11,062 nucleotides of DNA, from NCBI GenBank assembly GCA_005882415.1, contig VBAE01000255.1, positions 1-11,062 on the forward strand, given 5' to 3'. The notes under the pieces were generated by a model that saw nothing but the letters and a program-made list of their open reading frames with translations, searched no databases and had not been told where the DNA came from. The first letter of the stretch is position 1. Every line of letters starts with the position of its first letter. Origin of the DNA: Alphaproteobacteria bacterium. GTDB taxonomy: Bacteria; Pseudomonadota; Alphaproteobacteria; Sphingomonadales; Sphingomonadaceae. The position numbers and the translations under genes were made by a program. This document shows, in pieces, positions 6,054-11,062 of this stretch.

Positions 6054-8015
6054 ATGGCGAAAACTGCGCCCTTCGAAGCGATCCACCGCCACGGCTATGT
6101 CCGGACCGCCGCGGCGAGCCCGACCGGGTCGTCGGGGGACGTCTCGTTCAACGTCGACCAGGCGGTCGCGCTTGCGAAGGAAGCCGACCGGCGCGGCTGC
6201 GACCTGGTCGTCTTCCCCGAGCTCAACATTTCCTCCTACGCCGTCGACGACCTGTTCCTTCAGGAGGCTTTCCTCGACGCGGTCGAGGCGGGGATCGCGC
6301 GCTTCCGCGACGAGACGGCAAAGCTCTCCCCGGTGCTGGTGGTGGGGGCGCCGCTCAGGCGCAACGGGCGGCTGTACAATTGCGCTCTGATCGTCTCGCG
6401 CGGCCGGATCCTCGGCGCGGTGCCCAAGAGCTTCCTCCCCAATTACCGCGAGATCGTGCCCTTCGGCACCGACCTGATCTTCGCGGCCGAGGACCTCTCA
6501 GACTTCATCTTCCACGTCGAGATTTGCGAGGATTATTGGGCGCCGCAGCCGCCCTCCACCGTCGGCGCTCTCGCCGGCGCGCTGATCCTCTGCAACCTCA
6601 GCGCGTCCAACATCACCATCGGCAAGGCGGACGAGCGCAAATTGCTCTGCGCCGCGCAGTCGACCCGCTGCAGCGCGGCCTATGTCTACGCCGCCTCCGG
6701 CCCGGGCGAGAGCACCACCGACCTCGCCTGGGACGGCCAGAGCTCGATCTACGAGCTTGGCGAGCTGCTCGCTGAGTCCGGGCGCTTCGACATGGAGCCC
6801 GAGCTTGCCGTCGCCGACGTCGATGTCCAGCGTCTCCGCCTCGAGCGGATGCGGATGCCGACCTTCAACGACAATGCGGTCGCCGCCGGCCATCCCGAAA
6901 AGACCGCCCGCCGAATCCATTTCGAGCACGGCCCGAGCCTCAAGGACGTGGGCTTCGAACGCCGGCTCCGCCGCTTCCCGTACGTCCCCAACCGGATCGA
7001 GCAGCTCGACCAGGATTGCTACGAGGCGTTCAACATCCAGGTGCAGGGGCTCGCCAAGCGCTTCCAGACGACCAGCGGAAGCAAGCTGGTCATCGGCGTC
7101 TCGGGCGGCCTCGATTCCACCCATGCGCTGATCGTCGCCGCCAAGATGTGCGATTTCCTCAGGCTGCCGCGCTCGACCATCCTCGGCTTCACCATGCCCG
7201 GCTTCGCCACCGGCGACACCACCAAGTCCAACGCCTGGGCGCTGATGCGGGCTCTGGGCGTGGTCGGCGAGGAGATCGACATCCGCCCGGCGGCGATGCA
7301 GATGCTGACCGACATGGGCCACCCCTACGCCAAGGGCGTTCGAGGCTCGGAAGCCTATGACGTCACCTTTGAGAACGTCCAGGCGGGCCTCCGCACCGAC
7401 TATCTCTTCCGCCTGGCCAACCAGCGCTCCGGCTTCGTCATCGGCACCGGCGATCTGTCGGAGATCGCATTGGGCTGGTCGACCTACGGCGTCGGCGACC
7501 AGATGAGCCATTATGGAGTCAACGCAGGCGTCCCCAAGACGCTGATCCAATATCTGGTGCGCTGGGCGGTCAAGACCGGCCAGTTCGACGCCGAGACCGA
7601 CCGCATCCTCGAAGCCATCCTCGCCACCAAAATCTCGCCCGAACTGGTGCCAGCCGACGAAGAGGCCGGCATGCAGTCGACCGAGGACAAGATCGGCCCC
7701 TACGAGCTTCACGACTTCTTCCTGTTCCACATCCTTCGCTCCGGCCAGCCGCCGTCCAAGGTCGCCTTCATGGCCTGGCAGGCGTGGAAGGATGCAAGCG
7801 AGGGGCTCTGGCCGCACGGCTATCCGGAGCATCAGCCAGTTCAAGCGCACCGCCATTCCGAACTCGCCCAAGGTCTCGGCGGGCGGCTCGCTGAGCCCGC
7901 GCGGCGACTGGCGCGCGCCTTCGGACGGAACCGCCAAACCCTGGCTGGAGGAACTCAAGTCCGCTTTTGCCGAATAAGCCCTCTGTGGATAAATTCCCAA
8001 AAATCAGATAATTAA
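6054..8015 (+). CDS. nadE: glutamine-dependent NAD+ synthase, C-terminal end frameshifted
   Basis: NadE performs the last step of NAD synthesis, the ATP-dependent amidation of nicotinic acid adenine dinucleotide using ammonia from glutamine. Residues 1-270 or so are the nitrilase-like glutaminase domain with the expected triad E56 (FPELNISSY), K125 (KSFLPNYRE) and C158 (EICEDYWAP). The synthetase domain has the ATP-binding loop SGGLDS at 350-355 and further typical blocks such as GTGDLSEIALGWSTYG. The protein follows the family until YPE (590-592, to about 7829). After that the open frame reads unrelated, Arg/Ala-rich sequence to a stop at 8015, while the family's normal C-terminus is encoded in a different frame to 7977. 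The gene is therefore either damaged or misassembled here. GGAG (6038-6041) is a plausible ribosome binding site inside the end of pncC. Confidence 0.88.
   Translation: MAKTAPFEAIHRHGYVRTAAASPTGSSGDVSFNVDQAVALAKEADRRGCDLVVFPELNISSYAVDDLFLQEAFLDAVEAGIARFRDETAKLSPVLVVGAPLRRNGRLYNCALIVSRGRILGAVPKSFLPNYREIVPFGTDLIFAAEDLSDFIFHVEICEDYWAPQPPSTVGALAGALILCNLSASNITIGKADERKLLCAAQSTRCSAAYVYAASGPGESTTDLAWDGQSSIYELGELLAESGRFDMEPELAVADVDVQRLRLERMRMPTFNDNAVAAGHPEKTARRIHFEHGPSLKDVGFERRLRRFPYVPNRIEQLDQDCYEAFNIQVQGLAKRFQTTSGSKLVIGVSGGLDSTHALIVAAKMCDFLRLPRSTILGFTMPGFATGDTTKSNAWALMRALGVVGEEIDIRPAAMQMLTDMGHPYAKGVRGSEAYDVTFENVQAGLRTDYLFRLANQRSGFVIGTGDLSEIALGWSTYGVGDQMSHYGVNAGVPKTLIQYLVRWAVKTGQFDAETDRILEAILATKISPELVPADEEAGMQSTEDKIGPYELHDFFLFHILRSGQPPSKVAFMAWQAWKDASEGLWPHGYPEHQPVQAHRHSELAQGLGGRLAEPARRLARAFGRNRQTLAGGTQVRFCRISPLWINSQKSDN
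7828..7977 (+). pseudogene. displaced C-terminal segment of nadE in another frame
   Basis: This frame encodes SISQFKR, then NSPKVSAGGSLSPRGDWRAPSD and ends ELKSAFAE, which is the conserved C-terminus of long glutamine-dependent NAD synthases as I know the family. It is out of frame with the 6054 start; codons here begin at positions equal to 1 mod 3 rather than 0. In relatives, about 20-30 residues separate the GxPE block from SQFKR, yet here PE and SISQFKR are directly adjacent (7824-7842). The simplest reading is one deletion, with a length leaving remainder 2 when divided by 3, that removed these codons and shifted the frame. Confidence 0.8.
7984..7992 (-). promoter_or_regulatory. consensus DnaA box, single copy
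   Basis: The minus strand reads TTATCCACA, the consensus 9-mer DnaA box, just after the displaced nadE stop (7977) and beside an AT-rich stretch (about 7990-8025). Only one exact box was found, which is not enough for an origin. It could be a DnaA-binding regulatory site or chance; by base composition such a 9-mer is expected only rarely in 11 kb of DNA this GC-rich. Confidence 0.35.
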
Positions 8016-8053
8016 AAATAATCTGGATCAGCGAGATTCAATGCTGCACTGCG

Positions 8054-8079
8054 GGAACCCCGACCGTTTCGCGGGCGTT
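8054..8079 (+). promoter_or_regulatory. EcfG-type (general stress sigma) promoter for the GT-mutase gene
   Basis: GGAAC (8054-8058), a 17-nt spacer and CGTT (8076-8079) match the EcfG consensus as I remember it without mismatch; the base after GGAAC is C, also favoured. A start near 8086 would give a leader of about 30 nt carrying the GAGGG ribosome binding site. A GANTC site (8035-8039), the target of the CcrM methylase, lies 14 nt upstream. Activity is not shown by sequence alone. Confidence 0.6.
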
Positions 8080-8103
8080 ATTCTGGACGCCATATAACAA
8101 ACC

Positions 8104-8108
8104 GAGGG
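8104..8108 (+). promoter_or_regulatory. ribosome binding site that fixes a TTG start
   Basis: GAGGG lies 7 nt before the TTG at 8116. The first ATG in this frame encodes M44, inside the conserved RPQHLMSRFA block of the glycosyltransferase domain, so the protein must begin upstream, and this spacing supports TTG as the initiation codon. Confidence 0.7.
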
Positions 8109-8115
8109 CACCCAC

Positions 8116-10473
8116 TTGATCACATTGTCCACCGCCTCGACTCTGGGGCAGAGCCAGCCCGCGCCCCAGTCCGCCGACGACCACACGCTGATCTGTTTCT
8201 CTCACCTGCGGTGGAACTTTGTATTTCAACGGCCCCAGCATCTGATGAGCCGCTTCGCCCGCGACCGGCGGGTGATTTTCTGGGAGGAGCCGGAAGCTGC
8301 GCTCCCCGAGATGGAGCCTGCTTTGGGTGTTCGCACCTGCGCCGAGACCAATGTCATCGTCGTCACCCCGTCGCTCCCCGAGACCCTCTCGGAAGACGAG
8401 CGCGAAGCGACTTTGAAGACCCTGCTCGACGCCTTCCTGGCCGGCGAGAAGGGGCCGTTCGTCCGTTGGTATTACACGCCGATGATGCTGCCCTTCTCGC
8501 GGGACGTGGAGTCGGCCTGCACCGTCTACGACTGCATGGACGAGCTCGCCAATTTCCGCTTCGCCCCGCCGCAGCTCCTTGCCCTCGAGCAGGAGCTGAT
8601 CGACTCCGCCGACGTCGTCTTCACCGGCGGCTACAGCCTCTATGAGGCGAAGAAGGACCGTCACCCCAACATCCACCCCTTCCCGTCCAGCGTCGACCGC
8701 GGCCATTTCGCCCAGGCCCGCGCGATGGACGCGATCCCCGACGATCAGGGGCCGATCGGCCGCCCGCGGCTCGGCTTCTACGGAGTCATCGACGAGCGGA
8801 TGGACCTGGAGCTCATCGCGGCGGTCGCCGATGCCCATCCCGAATGGTCGATCGTCATGGTCGGGCCGGTGGTGAAGATCGACCATGCCGACCTGCCGCT
8901 GCGCGCCAACATCCATTATGTCGGCGGCAAGAGCTATGACGAGCTGCCGGTCTATCTCGGCGGCTGGGACGTCGCCTTGATGCCCTTCGCCATCAACGAT
9001 TCGACGAAGTTCATCTCGCCGACCAAGACCCCGGAATATCTCGCCGGCGGCCGGCCGGTCGTGTCAACCCCGATCACCGACGTCATCCGCCATTATGGGG
9101 AGCTCCAGGGGGTCTACATCGCCGACGGCGCCGAGGCGTTCGTCAAGGCGTGCGAAGACGCGCTGGAGCTGTTCCGCGGCGACGACGAATGGCTGCGCGA
9201 AGTCGACGAGAAGCTCGCCAATCTGAGTTGGGAGATCACCTACGCCCGCATGGCCGGGCTGGTGCGCGAGGCGATCAAGGTGCCGAGCGCCGGGCCGAAT
9301 ATCGTGCACGCCGCTTCGAAGAAGAAGTACGACTATCTGGTCGTCGGCGCGGGCTTCGCCGGCTCGGTGATCGCCGAGCGTCTGGCCAGCCACCACGACG
9401 CGCATGTGCTTGTCATCGACAAGCGCCCGCACGTCGCCGGCAACGCCTACGACCATCTCGACGAGGCGGGCGTGCTGATCCACCAATACGGGCCGCACAT
9501 CTTCCACACGAACTCGGACGAGATCGTCGATTATCTGTCGAACTTCACCGCTTGGCGCCCCTACGAGCACAAGGTGCTCGCCGAGGTGCGCGGCCAGCTG
9601 GTGCCGATCCCGATCAACCGCACGACGCTCAACATGCTGTTCTCGCTCGATCTCAAGACCGACGAGGAAGCTGCGGCCTATCTCGCCTCGCGCGCCGAGA
9701 CGGTGGAGGAGATCAAGACGTCCGAGGACGTCGTGATCAACGCCGTCGGCCGCGAGCTCTACGAACTCTTCTTCCAGGGCTATACCAGGAAGCAGTGGGG
9801 CATCGATCCGTCCGGCCTCGACAAGGCGGTGACCGCGCGGATCCCGACCCGGACCAACACCGACGACCGCTATTTCGGCGACAAGCACCAGGTGATGCCG
9901 CGCGATGGCTACACCGCGATGTTCAACCGGATGCTCGATCATCCGAACATCGATGTGTTGCTCTCGACCGACTATAAGGACGTGCTCGGCGAGGTCGAGG
10001 CGGGCCATATCGTCTTCACCGGCCCGATCGACGAATATTTCGGCTTCCGCTTCGGCAAGCTTCCCTACCGGAGCCTCCGCTTCGAGCATAAGGTGCTGGA
10101 ACAGGAGAATTTCCAGGCGGTTGCGGTGGTGAACTATCCGAACCCGCAGGTGCCCTACACGCGGATCACCGAGTATAAGCACCTGACCGGGCAGCAGCAC
10201 GCCACGAAGACCAGCATCACCTACGAATATCCGTCGGCGGAAGGGGACCCATACTATCCCATCCCGCGGCCGGAGAATCAGGAGCTGTTCAAGAAGTACG
10301 AGGCGCTGGCGGACTCGACCGAAGGCGTCACCTTCGTCGGCCGGCTCGCGACCTACCGTTACTACAATATGGACCAGGTCGTCGGCCAGGCCCTCGCCAC
10401 CTTCCGCCGGCTCGACGCGAAGCGGAAGGCCGAGGGCGCTACCCGCCCGGTCTGGAGCGAAGCCGCCGAGTAG
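8116..10473 (+). CDS. fusion: GT-B glycosyltransferase + UDP-galactopyranose mutase, 785 aa
   Basis: Two enzymes are joined in one reading frame. Residues about 22-390 form a GT-B-fold glycosyltransferase of the GT1/GT4 type: NFVFQRPQHLMSRFA (34-48), GFYGVIDERMDLELI (220-234), and the nucleotide-sugar region PTKTPEYLAGGRPVVSTP (302-319). A short linker (about 391-403) leads to a full UDP-galactopyranose mutase (404-768, close to the usual 365-390 residues), which converts UDP-galactopyranose to UDP-galactofuranose using reduced FAD. Its marks are the FAD loop VVGAGFAG (409-416), GPHIFHTNS (459-467), GYTRKQWG (555-562), PRPENQ (717-722) and GRLATYRYYNMDQ (742-754). No signal peptide or membrane helix is seen, so it is cytoplasmic. 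The fusion suggests that the transferase uses the mutase product for a surface glycan, but acceptor and product are unknown. Expression probably starts at the stress-type promoter at 8054-8079, and transcription ends at the terminator after the gene. Confidence 0.93.
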   Translation: MITLSTASTLGQSQPAPQSADDHTLICFSHLRWNFVFQRPQHLMSRFARDRRVIFWEEPEAALPEMEPALGVRTCAETNVIVVTPSLPETLSEDEREATLKTLLDAFLAGEKGPFVRWYYTPMMLPFSRDVESACTVYDCMDELANFRFAPPQLLALEQELIDSADVVFTGGYSLYEAKKDRHPNIHPFPSSVDRGHFAQARAMDAIPDDQGPIGRPRLGFYGVIDERMDLELIAAVADAHPEWSIVMVGPVVKIDHADLPLRANIHYVGGKSYDELPVYLGGWDVALMPFAINDSTKFISPTKTPEYLAGGRPVVSTPITDVIRHYGELQGVYIADGAEAFVKACEDALELFRGDDEWLREVDEKLANLSWEITYARMAGLVREAIKVPSAGPNIVHAASKKKYDYLVVGAGFAGSVIAERLASHHDAHVLVIDKRPHVAGNAYDHLDEAGVLIHQYGPHIFHTNSDEIVDYLSNFTAWRPYEHKVLAEVRGQLVPIPINRTTLNMLFSLDLKTDEEAAAYLASRAETVEEIKTSEDVVINAVGRELYELFFQGYTRKQWGIDPSGLDKAVTARIPTRTNTDDRYFGDKHQVMPRDGYTAMFNRMLDHPNIDVLLSTDYKDVLGEVEAGHIVFTGPIDEYFGFRFGKLPYRSLRFEHKVLEQENFQAVAVVNYPNPQVPYTRITEYKHLTGQQHATKTSITYEYPSAEGDPYYPIPRPENQELFKKYEALADSTEGVTFVGRLATYRYYNMDQVVGQALATFRRLDAKRKAEGATRPVWSEAAE

Positions 10474-10494
10474 GCGGGGCTCTTGTTACCGATG

Positions 10495-10524
10495 AAGAAG
10501 GGTCCGCGAGAGCGGGCCCTTTTT
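10495..10524 (+). terminator. intrinsic terminator after the GT-mutase gene
   Basis: GGGTCCGC (10500-10507) pairs with GCGGGCCC (10512-10519) across a GAGA loop, giving eight base pairs with one G-U, and is followed by TTTTT (10520-10524). The A-rich bases 10495-10499 can extend the stem into the T-run. It lies 22 bp after the stop at 10473. Confidence 0.9.
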
Positions 10525-10543
10525 CGTTGGGGCTGCGGGAAAG

Positions 10544-10758
10544 GGTTTTTCGCGCAGAGACGCAGAGGCGCAGAGAGGCTGAGGGGGTTTGGACCGCAGT
10601 GGGATCACCTCGTCATCCCGGGCTTGACCCGGGATCCATGAACACAGGTCTGCGAGAACTGGATGCGGTCCGTGTTCATGGATGGCGGATCAAGTCCGCC
10701 ATGACGATTGAGCGCTTCGGCCTCTCCGCGCCTCCGCGTCTCCGCGCGCCAACAAACC
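10544..10758. repeat. composite nested inverted-repeat element
   Basis: Outer arms at 10551-10579 and 10720-10748 are inverted copies matching at 26 of 29 positions; looser similarity extends to GGTTT at 10544 and AAACC ending at 10758. Each arm is made of three 8-nt units (GCRGAGRC-like). Between them sit two inner 35-nt units, also inverted. The element fills the space between the terminator of the GT-mutase gene and the stop codon of the convergent TM2 gene. Both kinds of sequence resemble repeats I know from sphingomonad and other bacterial intergenic regions. It has no coding capacity of its own; the open frames that cross it are by-products of its high GC. Confidence 0.85.
10611..10706. 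repeat. paired palindromic units (REP/MITE-like) with compensatory stems
   Basis: The left unit (10611-10645) and the inverted right unit (10672-10706) share CGTCAT, CTTGA and ATCCATGAACAC in the same order. Each also contains its own 6-bp hairpin around CTTGA: CCCGGG/CCCGGG on the left and GGCGGA/TCCGCC on the right. The stems differ in sequence yet both pair perfectly. A 26-nt spacer separates the units, so either two small hairpins or one large cruciform can form. Confidence 0.88.
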
Positions 10759-11062
10759 TCAATCGTCGCGGCGGTAGCGGTTGGCAAATTCGCGTTCGGG
10801 CATGATGAGGTAGCGGACCGCGTCGATGAAGGCCCAGAGGCCGGTGACGATCAGTCCGACGATCGTGCAGCTCAGCACCACCATCAAGATGCCGGTGCCG
10901 GTCCTCCCGAGATAGAAGCGATGGATGCCGAGCGTGCCGAGGAAGAAGGCCAAAGCCGCCGCGACATATTTGTTTCGGTCGTTCTCAACCGGCGCGGGCT
11001 CGGTTCGTGCGGCGACGGTGCCGGGCACCGGGAAGATGCTGAGCGCGCGGCTCTCCTGCGGC
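10759..11062 (-). CDS. TM2-domain membrane protein, start probably outside the window
   Basis: The protein carries a TM2 domain: a first hydrophobic helix (YVAAALAFFLG), the signature GIHRFYLGRTGTG in the turn, and a second helix ending in WAFIDAVRYLIM. TM2 proteins are small inner-membrane proteins whose bacterial role is mostly unknown. A GTG at 11028 could start an 89-residue protein, but no ribosome binding site precedes it. The frame stays open to the right edge with strong GC at third codon positions (reading PQESRALSIFPVPGTV), so the true start is probably beyond the window. Its TGA stop (10761-10759) directly abuts the outer arm of the repeat element, which would form its 3' untranslated region. 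Confidence 0.82.
   Translation of the reverse strand, partial: PQESRALSIFPVPGTVAARTEPAPVENDRNKYVAAALAFFLGTLGIHRFYLGRTGTGILMVVLSCTIVGLIVTGLWAFIDAVRYLIMPEREFANRYRRDD

Noticed and set aside
5453..6775. 440-codon plus-strand frame crossing the hemerythrin/pncC gap, pncC and nadE
   Set aside because: It runs out of frame through two recognised genes and a promoter region and gives low-complexity Arg/Gly-rich sequence.
6498..8000. 500-codon minus-strand open frame opposite nadE
   Set aside because: It mirrors a strongly recognised NadE coding region; the composition is typical of antisense frames in high-GC genomes.
7984..8025. Replication origin suggested by the DnaA box and AT-rich patch
   Set aside because: Only one exact box, no cluster, and no replication genes in the window.
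8039..8053. TGCTGCACTGC as a PhaR-like or other TGC/GCA operator
   Set aside because: The symmetry is incomplete and there is no polyhydroxyalkanoate gene nearby.
8067..8098. Sigma-70-like promoter with TATAAC as the -10 box
   Set aside because: No acceptable -35 box at the right distance, and the start point would fall in the ribosome binding site; the EcfG-type reading is much better.
9064..10200. 378-codon minus-strand open frame opposite the mutase domain
   Set aside because: The plus-strand frame has unmistakable mutase motifs throughout; the opposite frame has none.
10527..10805. Small open frames across the repeat element on both strands
   Set aside because: They are made of the repeat sequence itself and have no plausible ribosome binding site or family.

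Overview
The window is about 11 kb of GC-rich DNA (C or G at most third codon positions). The gene content points to an alphaproteobacterium, most likely a sphingomonad. Supporting signs are the small protein ending in DEASDESFPASDPPA, promoter-like sequences of the EcfG general-stress type (GGAAC-N17/18-GTT), and an intergenic repeat built on CGTCAT..CTTGA..ATCCA. The genus assignment is inference. There are no rRNA or tRNA genes, CRISPR arrays, transposase genes or phage genes.

Layout. (1) 2-4112, + strand: two tandem paralogous FtsX/MacB-type ABC permeases, the first cut by the window edge; no ATPase gene is visible. (2) 4167-4691, +: a small multi-spanning membrane protein of unknown role. 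(3) 5493-4688, -: a two-gene operon of a hemerythrin-like HHE protein and a small membrane-anchored protein, coupled through TAATG; its last stop shares a CTAG with the stop of the gene facing it. (4) 5553-8015, +: pncC and nadE, two steps of NAD salvage, 3 bp apart. The nadE 3' end carries a net frame change near 7824-7840 with loss of roughly 20-30 codons, while the family's usual C-terminus survives in another frame to 7977. (5) 8116-10473, +: one large gene fusing a GT-B glycosyltransferase to a complete UDP-galactopyranose mutase, with a TTG start, a good ribosome binding site and a perfect EcfG-type promoter upstream, and an intrinsic terminator after it. (6) 10544-10758: a nested inverted-repeat element. 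(7) 10759 to the right edge, -: a TM2-domain membrane protein, probably continuing out of the window.

How the parts fit. PncC converts NMN to nicotinic acid mononucleotide, and NadE amidates the later intermediate NaAD to NAD, so the pair forms a pyridine-nucleotide recycling unit. Both the hemerythrin/pncC divergent region and the mutase-fusion gene carry EcfG-like promoters, which suggests a shared link to the general stress response. The fused protein would make UDP-galactofuranose and could use it in the same polypeptide, probably for a cell-surface glycan.

The strongest leads are the glycosyltransferase-mutase fusion under a stress-type promoter, the broken nadE 3' end, the single GGAAC-N18-GTTCC palindrome that reads as a promoter on both strands, and the nested repeat whose two inner hairpins differ by compensatory base-pair changes.
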